Below, piece by piece: positions 14,230-27,049 of a stretch of 64,000 bases of DNA; the first letter of the stretch is position 1; each line of letters starts with the position of its first letter. Source of the DNA: Viscum album (lineage: Eukaryota > Streptophyta > Magnoliopsida > Santalales > Viscaceae); NCBI GenBank assembly GCA_963277665.1, contig OY728143.1:233731591-233795590 (forward strand), written 5' to 3'. The notes under the pieces were generated by a model that was not told the origin of the DNA, did no database searches, and saw nothing but the letters and a program-made list of their open reading frames with translations. The translations under genes were made by a program, and so were the position numbers.

Positions 14230-17200
14230 ATGTGGAAAATATTCTCGATTTAATTCAGATGATGTAGTAAATATAATCTATAAGACAAATTTTGAATATA
14301 TTAATTTATCTCAAATGGTCCCACATACCTAGGATAAATACTACTATGTTTTATGAGTTTTCATTGACCCAACTGAGGGGACATTTTTTGAACTCTTTTT
14401 CATGAACTTATGAATCCAAAGAACAATTCTAGTGAACAACAAAGGATTTTTACTAGATTTTATCTGTCACCAGACACTAATCAACAACATGAACCATATT
14501 TTACCTAAACCAAGATAAGTTCGATCAATGTAGCATCACCGACTTGACACCAATATAGAGGATTATTGCAAAGTCAATGCTATGATTCTTCAAAATCATC
14601 AATTTTGATGGATGATTGGTAAATGTTATTATATGAATACTCTACAGACCAAAAATGGAAATTCCAAGGACTTATATAGTATAAGACATTTATATAGATT
14701 TTATTTTAATAAATTTATTTTTCTATTTCTATTTATGAATCCATATGAGGGTGATATGTTCTTATAAACGTTACCTAAATTCAAAATGACTATTACATGC
14801 CCATCCAAAATTAGGTGGTAAATTGAGGGTCCATATAAGTGAAGATGGCCATTGGAGTCCCAATTAACCTTATGATCTCTTACAAATAAGACATCCAGAT
14901 GTATTACACGTTAGTTGAATTATTAATTTTTAAGAAATGACCTGACTTGGTTAACTATTTAATCTCCTCACAATTGGATTTCATATCCCATGTAGATAGA
15001 GATAATTAAACAGTAAAATCAGTTTCTATATCTATCCATTTCTATATTGAAATAAGAAGAAGTTAATGTAACCTAGAAGGATTTTATACCACATCCTGTT
15101 TCAATTGCCACATGTAGAATGGATACACAATGCATAATATAGACCATTTTTTACCAGACCTCTAGAAACATTAAACTTATTTGTATTTCTATAGTGAATA
15201 TCCCACAATAGGTTGAAAATGACCCAATAAGGCCCTCTTAATAGTTAATGGAACATCATACCAGTTATTAAATCAAAGAATACCCATCATTGAGAGATTT
15301 CAATCACAAATAACTGATCCATATAATGAATAATTTCTAATATTATGGAACTCATTATCTTTCTACGGCTCATAAGGAATCATTTTAGTAATAGAAGAAC
15401 TCAACTAAACACATTCCAAACCATTATCAAACACTTCCTCCATGATTCCTAATAAAATATGAAAAATGGGTTCCATCACATTCCATTCAACTATTAATTC
15501 CTTGATATCAGGATATGATAAAATCATTTTAAAAAATATAGAAACTACATTTCCCATTGTAGAAGTATCAAAAAAATTAATGTTGAAAAACATCATATAT
15601 TTCACCCATTTTCTCAACTTCAGTTTAACGTATTTATAAGAAAATATATACCCTACAATTTTATGGCATGAGAAAATAATAAATTTCTCCATGAAATGGT
15701 TATAATGAAATAGTTTTAGGGATTTCCCAATAGCCTCAGGTTTGATATCATGAGTGGGGTAATTTCTCTTATGAGGTTGATGCTAACAAGAACTATAATC
15801 CACTACATGATCTCCTTGCATAATGACACAACCTAATCATAAACTCAAAGAATAATTTTAATTAAAATATCAATGACCATCATCAAGTACTATTATAATT
15901 ATACATCAATTAAAATGGAACATTAATTCATCAGAATATTTCTTTCTCTTTGAATCCTGAATAAAAATCACCACCTTCTAGGTGCGAGCAGTCAAAGGTG
16001 ATGAATTTTTTGACAAATTATTTTTCCATCCATTTATAAAATCCAACAAAGATCTGGATTATTATAATCATAAATAAATATATTATTTCTTCCCATGATA
16101 TGGAAACCCTGTATTTTTTTGGGATTAACTAAAAAATTGCGTTCTAAGATCATAATTTCCAAGAATGCATCTGTTCTGATCTGGAATATTTATTTTTAGA
16201 ATTTTATATATAGGTTTTGAGCCAATATAATTCACATAAAAAATCATGATATTTTCATGATTTTACATGGTAATTGAATTGACCATCATTCAATCCAAGA
16301 TCACCATCACTATAGTGTGAATATGTTGGTGTGAAATATTGTTCATCCCCACTATAAAGACTGCAAGAGATATAGTTAAGAAAATTGAATCATGGGGTAA
16401 TCAACATGGACACACCTTATCCTAATTGAAGTTTTTTAACTTTAATCTCCATAATTTTTTATTTTTCATAACCTTACCAAAATATATGATTTTGAAAACC
16501 ACTATTCCCCATTCAACTATTCTAATGATTCGTCAATACGGGGAAAAAATTTATAATTCCAATTTCTCAAGTGTGTTTTGATAAAATTTGAATAGGTGGA
16601 GTGTTTCGCCATCATTGTTATCCAATAGAATATTACACATCCTTGGATACACAATCATGTATATAAATCCTTTATCATTTAAATTATCTAACTGAATTGT
16701 ATGCTCTTTTAATCATTGATGGAGCTATATAGTTAGGTGTCATAAAAATAATATGAGATCCTAAAAAATGTATGTACAAAACTACACATCCATATCTATA
16801 TGAAAACATTAAATTTTATCTAGAAATAAATCATTAATTTCATTAAATGTTGATTTAATATCACCATTGAATGATTCATATCATCATTTTTTCCAATAAA
16901 AAGATATAAACATAACATCATCTTGAAGAAGTGTTCCCACCTGACTTACCCCTCGTCCCATCTCTATGAATCAAATGTGAGTTTCCATAATAGATAATAT
17001 TTAAACATAGAACTAATATTACAATAAATTTGATATTTTAATGGAATAATCTTGTCTATAGATAATAACATCAATGATGTCTGAGTATAGAAAAAGCAAA
17101 TCCACTAATAGATCAACATCCCAATTAAAGGTACCACACGAGGGGAATTAAAGACATAGATACTTATTCTTTCCAAAAGGAATAATCAATTATATAATGA

Positions 17201-17350
17201 ATAATTTTAAATCTATAGGTTATTTTAAAAGATCCATCATACATAAAAATATGATGGTTAAGATGATCCTTCGTAAAATAATTAGTTCTCAAATGTTGAT
17301 GCAATAAAAGATATAGCCTCTCATAGTTGTAAGACTGAGAGGAATTTCCA
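14230..17350 (-). pseudogene. Relic D: decayed Ty3/gypsy pol (RT, RNase H, integrase), minus strand
   Basis: RNase H is the clearest part. On the minus strand from about 15,850 it reads LGCVIMQGDHVVDYSS, then HKRNYPTHDIKPEA, then EKFIIFSCHKIVGYIF and LKLRKWVKYM, matching the Ty3/gypsy RNase H order GCVLMQ, NYPTHDLEL, H-K-x-L-x-YIF, LR-x-RW. The 95-codon ORF at 15,692-15,405 is the end of this domain plus linker. Integrase follows with LTKSGHFL near 14,945, EIIRLIGTPMAIFTYMDPQF near 14,870-14,780, YHPHMDS, EYSYNNIYQSSI and YPRYVGPFEI near 14,340. In TYMDPQF the catalytic aspartate of the usual SDRDPQF is tyrosine. An RT box (QDDVMFIS) lies near 16,920; the rest of RT to about 17,350 is tentative. 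Frames shift several times. Confidence 0.75.
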
Positions 17351-20300
17351 TTGTTGAGTACTTCATTAAATGTAATTGATTATTTAAATAGTCATATGTC
17401 TATAACCCTATTATGAATGGCACATCTAAATTCACCACATATCCCCATGGTAATGATGAGACTGTTCTAGACTATAGAGGTGAAAAATATATTAATAAAT
17501 TTTGCATGTGATCATAGAGTCAACACGAGTTGTAGGCCATTCATCGAATGAGCCAATAATACATTTTCTTCCCAATATCACCACACTATTAAAAATTCTG
17601 GGCACATAAAACCGATGATGGTGAAAAAAATTATTTTGTGTAAAAGTCACCATTGATACCTCTATGATACTCTTTCCACATCATATACCCCTTTAATGGG
17701 ACACTAGGTTTACCACCAGATATAAAAGGAGTTATGTTCTAGCCTAGTGTACCCTCTAGTCCAAACACCACCATAAATTCTATTTCTATATCCTCTCCAA
17801 AGGTACAAATAATTAATATGAATAATTGTGACTATATACCTTGTGGAAGACCCATTTGAATATTGTATGTAACCTCTTCTAATTAGACACACCCTCAGGT
17901 GTATATAGAGTATGATTTGAAAAGTGATGAGTAGATTGAAACGCTATTAGAATCCCTTTATCAAGGGTTAGGAAGTACACGTATTTCACAAAGACCAATG
18001 ACTTTGGGGATAATTTATTGATTAAGATTGATTTGATGTCTTATCACATTAATCCATTATATCATTTTTGAAAGAACTACTTCCTACAACCATTTAGTCA
18101 TTCCTTCAATCTGGAAAAAGGCACACCTCACTATGAAAAAACTAGGTATGTCTAAGAATTAAAAGTGTATTTTAATCATCCCTATCCAATAATATGCCTC
18201 ACGGATATCATTTATAACATTTAATGTTATATATTTATGATAAATAATCTCATGGGATCAACTTATATCCTCATATATTTAAGAATTCAATGCTTTAACC
18301 TTAAGATGGGTACGTGATGCACATTCGTTAGTAGCTTGGCCTATGGGCATGGCTGCTTCAAAGATATCTCATTCAACAGGAGGGATTCTCAAATATAGAT
18401 TTGTCACTAGAACCATCCTAAAGATTAAATTTAATTCTTATGGGGTTCATAATACTATAAATAATCAAATAGTAAATTATATAATGGAATATGATATCAA
18501 TGATTAAATTCTTAATTATAAGTAAAAAATGGAAAACAAAATTATAGAGTGCCATAGAAAAAGACTGACTATGATTCAATCATATTGAATATATAAAAGT
18601 ATAAATTTCATAACCCCTAGTGGTAACATAAGGCACGTTATAATGAGATTTATAATCACTCCCTAAAAACCTACCATAATTTTTTAAATAATCATATCAC
18701 TTTTTCTACCAAGAATGACCATAATTCAATAAAATAATAAAACCATAAAAACATATCTCTTTAATTCAAATATTTCATAAAAAAACTAGAGATAACACAG
18801 CTAATTGAAACTAGATCCAATCCTATGATATCCCAATATAGGTTCTCAATCCCCATTGGCTGGTGAAACTCACATGGGAATAAAGAACAACTAAGGGGGA
18901 TGCTTTTCCAGTGAATGAAAAAAAATAAGATCAGTTAAATAAAGTGAATGTAGATATTCCAAAACCTATCAATAGAGGATAATGTGAAATATTAAGTTAA
19001 AGAAAATTTCTAAAAAACTAAAATCAAATCGATGTTCACAAAATGAAAAAAAAACCATCTCCCTGTTAATTGCAATGACATCCACAATCCCACAACCTAC
19101 TAATATAAAACCCTATACCACCCTAAAATGCTTTTCCATTGTATGCATTGGACAGAATATGGTTTACATAGACCTTGTGGTGTATGAAATATCTGAGAAA
19201 AGCAAGCCTCGTAGGATACCACTCTGTTTTTTCATAAGAATTATACATAATATAATCATATTATACTTAAGTGAGTTCAAAATATCCTTGAGAATAAATT
19301 TATATAATTTAATAACAAACATGGAAAATACCCATTTTTATAGTATATAAAAAGATATCAAATCATATTTTAAAATAATTTCTATGAAATTCCAATCAAT
19401 AATTTCATCGATAATGAATAATTAAAAATAGTCCTTCATTAAATTTATGGTCCATGATAGTGAGGGTTATATTATAATTACATTGATCACTAGGCCACAT
19501 GGTGTCTAAAATTCTATAGTAGAATATTCCAAGTGGGTGAGAGTTCAATCTGGATTGTGGAAGTCATCCAAAAATTAGGTCCCATGGTGTAAAAAATATC
19601 AATGTAGAATATTCCAAGTGGATTTGAGTTCATTCGTGAGGATGGATCCCTACCTTCCATTGATCAACAATGTTCTTAACATATTATAATAACTCCAATG
19701 TAATTTCATATTTTAAACAATTTAAATATTTCATTAAACCTTTTTTTATAAAAACTCCAATTGGATAACATTATTTTTTAAATCATAACTAAAACTGTTA
19801 CATTTAAAAAATGACCACAACATTTACCAATATTAAAAACCAATTTCATGGAGCGTGAAATAATGGATTCCAAAATAAATCGAACTTGTGAAACTAAATA
19901 TTTTGAAGCACATAGAATAAAAAACCCAACATTGAAACCACATGCTGAGATGAATTAATGACTGCATAGATCAATGGATAAAACTAATAGGTGAATTAAA
20001 AATAAAAAATCATGAAATAACCTATATTTGGAACAATAAAAATTAATGGAATCGATTAACGTAGAAATTCTCAAACAATGCACCCAGATGACTAGATTTT
20101 TAGTTTAAAACCCTATAGTACTATGATGAAACTAATATAAATAAAATTGGAATCGTCAATCCCAAAAAATTCCATGGTTTTCCAAACCATTGTGAAAGAG
20201 GAACATGATGAGAAATAGTATCATAAATAAAAATGGATATTGATTTTCCATGAAAGTTATAAAAAATTGTTCGGCACTTAGATCAAAGTATAGATCACGT

Positions 20301-23150
20301 TGGGTGGGAAAAATATATCAAAGATGCTCCCAAAGGAAAAAATGTATTGTATTTAGGTCATAGGATATGTATTATAAAATAATATTCGAGATTTTGTTGC
20401 TAAATATATTTTATTACCCTTAAATTGACCAAGTTAGGGTAGAGCGACTAGAAAACTACTTCCCTCTACTAGAATGCCAGTGAGGACTAGACAACGGGAC
20501 AATGGTTATAATAAAAATTCCCATTTTTTCCATTCACCGATATCTAGCTAGTTTATTCCACATAATTTCACTGCCACTTCCGATCCACAATAGTTGTCCA
20601 TCAGACTACCTAATTCCATATTGGCCATATGTTCATGTCCCCACACTCCTTCATTCAATGAAACATACCATTATACTGAAAAATAATGCGCAAAACATAG
20701 TAATCATGATGAGATCAATAAATATATGGGGGAAAATAAAACCACTCATTGGTAGTACATTAAAATATTAGTAGGATATTTAAATTACCTTTGTTGATTT
20801 TATAATAATTTCATTCTAATCAATTTAATGATATTTATTTTAGTTAAATAACTTTTAAAATATTTAAATCATTTTTTGGATCATCTAATATTATTACCTT
20901 CTATATTTCATTTTTTGAATATTTCTTCTCCTCATTGAGAATTCATTATTGTTTGTTTTTTATTGATGTGATGTTTTCTTAATTTTTCCCTCATACTATG
21001 AATTTTTTTTAGAAAGTGACATCAAATTATATCTTTTTAAGATAATACCTAGAATAACTTTTGAAATTTTTTTATGATTCCCCTTTCTAATTCAAATGAT
21101 TCTTATATAATGGTGTAATGGTTAATAAATCACCACATATTTTCATTTCATGAATTTTCCACCATTGATATATTGCATTATTTTTCAAAGGATCATGTTT
21201 ATTTATTTTATTCCAATTGAATAATTTATGATACCAATTTTCAACTCATATGTTATTTATCAAAATAAGAATGATTTGAATTTAAGTGGGACTAATACAT
21301 AAGGAACATGATAGGTGGGTTTCTACATACCCCCCAAATACATTTGTATATGTTTATGTATTATGAACTCAAAAGGGTAAAATTGAGGATTTATTCAATC
21401 CTAAAGGGTGCATGAGAGGAATTATACCAAGGAAAATTTGTACATAGGATGTCTTATAAAAATCTAAAGTGATGAAATGTGTATTATCTAAAGACTATGA
21501 TTGTACATATGTGGTTAGAACAATCCAAAAATGTGATTGATGCCTTTTTGGTTATCCTCAACATGTGGTTTCTATGAAAATTTTTATACCACGCATTAAT
21601 TTTATAATCAATTTCCAATGATTAGGAAACTTTTATCATGTTTAATGTATTGTGATTCCGCAAAATATGTCTGTGGTATATCTTTATTCATTTGAGATTA
21701 CATTTAGTTTTTGCATGACTTAAAGAAAAAACACATTATTCTATGTTAGTTTTCATATGAAATTTCTACCCTTCTCATGTTTTCTCATATTCTTATAATC
21801 AAATGCATGATGAAAAGTTGATAATATTTCCCTTGATGATATTTTTTTACACAAATTTTTTTAGTCACTAAATTATGTAGATACAAATACGTTGTGAAAT
21901 GGGTAGAATGATGTCAAAAGGTGTTCAATTATTTGTAAATTTCTATAAATTAATATATTTATAGAGGTATTCCTAGAGGAACTAATCAATTTAGAACATG
22001 GGTTCTTAGAATATTTGTGAGAATTATTATTAAAGAGAGGAAACTAATATATTATTTCGAACATGTATCATGTGGTTCATGTTATTTCATATTCGAGTGA
22101 GGATTATTTATTTTTCGGATTAGTTTATAGTAAATTAACAAAAACCCTTTTGACAAGCATGTGGTATATGTTAATATAAATAGAAACATACAAGTTTTTT
22201 GGTAAATTTTTTATCATGTGGTTATCCTATAAATTTCATACATTTCATACAATTTTAGATAATATAAGTGGATATTTTCACAATAAAATATGTTCCTATG
22301 GGTAGTAACCTTGAATAGGATGTGTTGGGTGTTAAGAAATTCATCACGTAGATCATAATAAATAGGCCAAACTGATCATTTTTTTCTAATAGAGTATCAA
22401 CCAAGGTACTTATAATATAATTTTTTTCATTATGAAATTAAATTTTTAAAATACTTATAAATGTAAAATGAAATTAGTGGAATATATAGAAATTAAGGAG
22501 TCCATATAAATAGAATAGAAACCTCACCTAGAAAGTATAAATACATTTTAGTATTGTATAAGTAAAAATATTATACATTTGTATCATAGAATAAATAAAT
22601 AAATGTTTCAAAAATGATAAATTAAGTGTTGTTATTTTTGTTACCTATATTTTTATTACAATATTATAATTAATATAATGATTTCAAACGTCTTCATACA
22701 ATATATTCATAAATTAATATTTTTTTCTTTCGATTATAATAAAATTTTACGACACCTTAATTTATTTATCAATGTGTCATAAAATATGTTATAAATTTAA
22801 AATCACTATTATTCAAATAAATGATTGTTTTAATTAAAAAAATTTGTCCTCATATTTATAAAATTATTTTAACAAAATTTACGTCATGTTTTAATACTAC
22901 GTTTTGATTATTTTTTAGGCTGAATATTTTGGATTTTTCTAAATAGTTTATTTTTTGATGAATAGTAAAATACGATAATTTATGGTATATAACAAAGACA
23001 TGAATTATTGGGTTATAGATGATGTATGGATTAGTTAATCCCATAACATCGAAATATCATTCATTTTTGTAATATATTAAGTGATAAGGTCCAATATATT
23101 CATAATCTTGATCCAAAATAATACACTAATGAATATAATAATAAACACCC
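17351..23150. other. AT-rich DNA, no confirmed gene
   Basis: Upstream (by strand) of relic D, where its gag and LTR would be expected; I could not confirm either. At 20,474 a plus-strand start followed by about 20 codons (MPVRTRQRDNGYNKN and a serine-rich end) resembles the basic N-terminus of some gag proteins, but a stop follows and no gag core was found. No other coding signal was seen. Confidence 0.35.
19492..19655. repeat. 85-bp imperfect tandem duplication
   Basis: Two adjacent copies start at 19,492 and 19,577. Both contain CCATGGTGT or CACATGGTGT, then TAGAATATTCCAAGTGG, then GAGTTCA. The distance between the conserved TAGAATATTCC blocks is 85 bases. Confidence 0.75.
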
Positions 23151-23263
23151 CCTGTCCTCCACTACAAATATCATCCCTCACCGCCTCCTCTTCACACACC
23201 TCAAAATATTTTACCTTATTTTATTTCTATAAAATTCCATAAACAATTCCCTTCCCCACATCC

Positions 23264-23336
23264 ATGAACTTCTCGTCTCACCAGAAGACCAAAACCAGGT
23301 TCCATAACGAGGCTCTCAAGGAGAAGAATTCTAGAG
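23264..23336 (+). CDS. Candidate first coding exon of an unrecognised gene
   Basis: A GC-balanced block stands out from the AT-rich surroundings. ATG at 23,264 opens 24 codons ending in a G, followed directly by a good splice donor (GAG|GTAAAA at 23,336/23,337). The peptide begins MNFSSHQKTKTRFHNE and is basic and polar. A pyrimidine-rich leader (23,150-23,260) precedes it and a T/C-rich intron-like stretch follows. I do not recognise the protein and could not find a convincing second exon. It could be a real host gene with long introns, a gene fragment carried by a transposon, or chance. Confidence 0.3.
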
Positions 23337-24481
23337 GTAAAATCCCCTTTCATTTTCTTTTATTTTCTTTTATATTTATTTCCTTTTCTTTTTATCTCCT
23401 CATCTACCTTCATCCAAGAGACCTAATAAGTATATAATATTACATATACTAAAATTTTATTATTTTAAAAGAATATCCTTCATCAAACCTCTGCTCTCCA
23501 CCTCTTATTCTAAAAAATGAATGAAATCTTTGTCTCTGATGTGTCGATTTACTATCATTGTAGATGATGTGTTTTCATTTTCATTTATTTATGGTCATAA
23601 AACAATTATTATGGTAGAATAAAATTTATTTATTCACAAAATATGTTATATAATGTTTTTCAACCTATATATAAACATGATATTAAATAAAACTATTATT
23701 CTCCCCCGTGTAATTGCATGAGATTTAAATTTTGATTAAATATAAAATAGGAGCATGGCTATAATTACATTCATTGGTTTGTAATATTAAAATATATAGG
23801 AAACAAATACATGAAATGGGTGATGTTTGGATGAAAATAAACTTGATTACCAAATGGATAACCTTTTTTCCCCAAAATCATCCATTTTTTCCTCAATTAA
23901 TTACACCCATCTCAAACACTTCACTAATTCCATCATTTGAACATGTAATGTCACAATTGAAAACCTCAAATTCATCCATGAATTGGAAGTAATATGAATT
24001 TAAAAGCATATCTAGATCATTAAGACCCAATTAATATGAATTTTTTCAAGTGGTAAAATATAATATGTTGTACAGTAAAAAATAAGAGAAGTGAAGTTAG
24101 ATTGTCACATTAATCCATAATATGAAAAGTGAAAAACAATAGTTATGTTGTTCATCTAGACCTTGTACTTATTCAAACTTGAAAGGAAAATAGCAACACT
24201 TATTTTCAGTATCCTAAAAGAGAAACCACAAGTTTTAGATGTAGTCTATATCAACTCCATCGTATTTATCTTTCCAAATCAGCGTTTGTGAAAGTAAAGG
24301 ACCACTAAAGACTCATCTTACATATTATGTTCAAGGGATATCATTAAATAATTTCATTTCCACAACAATAAAATGAAAAAAGAAGAAAATATATTATGAA
24401 TTTCATGAATATAAACATGAACCGACACTGATAGAATAAAATAAAACCTATTATACACATGAACAGATCAAAAAATCCACA

Positions 24482-24757
24482 AAAACATCAATAAAAATAA
24501 ATGATAGGAAATATTAAGATCATTATATATATAGTATATCTTATGTTTGAAAATAAGAATATGAAGCATCTTAATAGGAATGTAACAATTCAAACATGTT
24601 AAAAAAGTTCAAAGCACCTTTTTAACTCTTCTTTTTCCACATTTACAGAGGGTGATTTTGCATATACAAAGAACCCAATAATCAATTTCCATTGGATGTT
24701 ATTTGGACCAACCGAAAATTGAATACGAATATATTAAAAGTATTAGGTTTCATAAAA
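24482..24757 (+). repeat. Diverged repeat, first copy (blocks X then Y)
   Basis: Block X (about 24,482-24,590; AAACATCAAT, then AGATCATTATATATA, then AATAAGAATATGA) resembles 26,210-26,335. Block Y (about 24,590-24,757; TTCAAACATGTT, GCATATACAAAGAAC, TTGGACCAAC) resembles 25,940-26,102. The block order is reversed in the second copies, which suggests rearrangement of an older tandem or transposon-derived unit. Confidence 0.6.
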
Positions 24758-25939
24758 ATGGCTATCAATCCAAACCGTGCTTTGTTGAACTGAGTGTGAA
24801 TATAAGAAACATTTATTTTACGGTTTTAGTTTAAAGAAACTTAAAAATCATACACATGCCATAATAAAAACGAAATAATACCAGGTCACGACAGTGAACT
24901 ATGATAAGAAACTTCCCCAACATCAATGTAAGTCTCTTCCCGTGTTTATCTCCTCACTGCCTCCTCTAAGAATTCTACTGGCTTAAATGTAATAAACATA
25001 CTCAGATCAAGAGACTTCTATAATGACACACAGTAAAAAAGAATAAAATAAACATTAATGAATTACACAATAATGTTATCCTACACGTAATCGAGACAAT
25101 TCGAGAGAATGCAGTACATTACTTGGGTTTGAACTTAATTAAATAGTGATTTTCAAGCTTGAACTCAATCCAGTATACTACTCTGGTTTGTGCTCATTTG
25201 GAATATATTTGTGTACGTGTCACCAAATGGCATGACTCAACCCACCAATAAGAATTTTCATCCCCTAGCTTGAACTAAATTAAACATAACCAGACATGTC
25301 TCCCAGATATATATTGGGCATCTCCAAGAAAGTTATAGTATTAATATTTAAAAAAATCGTGTTAATAATCAAATTCAGCTCGAAAAAGGATTGAGCAGCT
25401 TATGAGTATCATTGAATCATTTACACGAATGATTTCCCACCATGCAGTGTGTCCAGGGAAGGACCAAAGTAATCAATTCTATTAATACAAGTACCTATAA
25501 AAAACCAGAAGGAAACTCATCATCTGGGGTACAAGACATGATTGTTTACTTAAAAGCAAAGTATTATTTTCTTTGTCAATAACTAACATGATGACAACCT
25601 GAAGTGAACATTAGAAAATTGATTAATGTCATGATAATAATTGTATTTCTGAATAAATTCGATATTAATTAAAATGAAATTATCATAACCATATCGGATC
25701 AACACGGGGGTAAAATCTTCTCTTACATAGCTCATTGGGGCATTGTATTGTATTCCCAGCATCCACGGAGACAATTCTATCACTACAATTTCAACTAACG
25801 TGTGATGAATTATGTGATTCTAACATAGACCTTTCATAGTATTAGTTCAAAAAAAATTGAAAAAAATGTTTAATGTCATCTGTGCCACTACGCATCTTCA
25901 CACTCGTTGTTATAGTAAAAAAGCATGAAAATAAATGAA

Positions 25940-26252
25940 ATAGTTCAAACATGTTCAAAAAGCTTATAGCGCCATCCAACTATTCTTTGTCCACGTTTAC
26001 AAAGAGTGATTTGGCATATACAAAGAACTCAATCATCAATTGACATGACATTATATTGGGACCAACTGCAAATCAAATACAAATATATTACAAGTATTAT
26101 TTTTTTAACACTTCTACGCATTTTGATACCTTTATAGCACAATTTATATGTAGTCTGCAATATATACAATCCAAACTAATATATACATGTACATAACTGA
26201 AATAAAACCACTAAAACATCAATTTTAATAAATGAAAGTATATATTTAGATC

Positions 26253-26293
<41 letters not shown>

Positions 26294-26335
26294 TATTGTG
26301 TGCTAAAATAAGAATATGATTCGTCTTAAAAGAAG
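25940..26335 (+). repeat. Diverged repeat, second copies (blocks Y then X)
   Basis: Block Y here runs 25,940-26,102 and shares GTTCAAACATGTT, GGCATATACAAAGAAC and TTGGGACCAAC with 24,590-24,757. Block X runs 26,210-26,335 and shares AAAACATCAAT, TAGATCATTATATATA and AATAAGAATATGA with 24,482-24,590. Copies differ by many substitutions. Confidence 0.6.
26257..26288. repeat. (TA)n microsatellite
   Basis: About 32 bases of alternating TA inside block X of the diverged repeat; the other copy of the block has only a short TA run at the same place, so the run expanded after duplication. Confidence 0.85.
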
Positions 26336-26439
26336 CAATAACAAATAGATTGGTTGTGAACTATTCTAATTATTACCTCATAATATCTAAATTGAGTGGG
26401 CTTGTGTGTTAAAATTAGAATATCAAGCAACTTCATACC

Positions 26440-26830
26440 AGAACATTTACAATCATGTATAATAGAATAAATTACTATTAAAATAATATTAAATATTAAT
26501 AAGAAATATGAATATATACATTTTATTTCCTTGTACATGTAAGTTAAAAAGAATATGAAAACCTGAATATTCACAAACCTATACGTTATAAATAATTACT
26601 ATTAAAATCTAAAAATTAACAGACATGATACATATAAGTTATAGAAAAAATTGAAACCTTCACATTTACAGTCATGTATATTAGAATAAATTAATGTTAA
26701 AAAATACTAATATTAGTAAAAAAAATGAACAGATATATTTTAGTTCATGATACTTAAGTTACCAAAAACATGCAAACCTGGATCATTTAAAACATGTAAA
26801 TTAGTCGAAATTAATGATTAAATTACAATA
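26440..26830 (+). repeat. Degenerate tandem-like repeats of about 100-120 bp
   Basis: The strings AAACCTG or AAACCTT recur at about 26,559, 26,655 and 26,775. Each follows an AT-rich stretch containing CATGTA(T/A)A(T/A)TAG and AATTA(A/C)T. The copies are poorly conserved, so unit boundaries are uncertain. Confidence 0.45.
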
Positions 26831-27049
26831 ATTATAAATTGAAAATTTTAAAATAACTGAACTACACACTTTTTATATCATTCTCCCCGCCCAACCCTTT
26901 TCCATGGAGAATTGAAAAATCATTGTGAATAATATTTCCAATGATACTTGACCTGAAATAATAAATCAAATTAATAAAATGATAACAATACCAAGTGGTT
27001 CATTGATGAATAAATTAAACGTATTAATTTTAAGCCTCAAAATAAAATT

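Larger units (their letters stand above)
23337..27049. other. AT-rich DNA with diverged internal repeats, no gene seen
   Basis: No recognisable coding exon follows the candidate exon at 23,264. The stretch holds two diverged repeat pairs, a (TA)n run and degenerate repeats near 26.4-26.8 kb, listed separately. Confidence 0.4.

Noticed and set aside
16300..18480. A non-LTR (LINE) reverse transcriptase on the plus strand near 18 kb
   Set aside because: Only weak, scattered resemblance; the strong RNase H and integrase motifs next to it are Ty3/gypsy and on the minus strand.
20474..20540. Plus-strand gag start (MPVRTRQRDNGYNKN)
   Set aside because: The resemblance covers about 20 residues and no gag core follows; kept only as a note.
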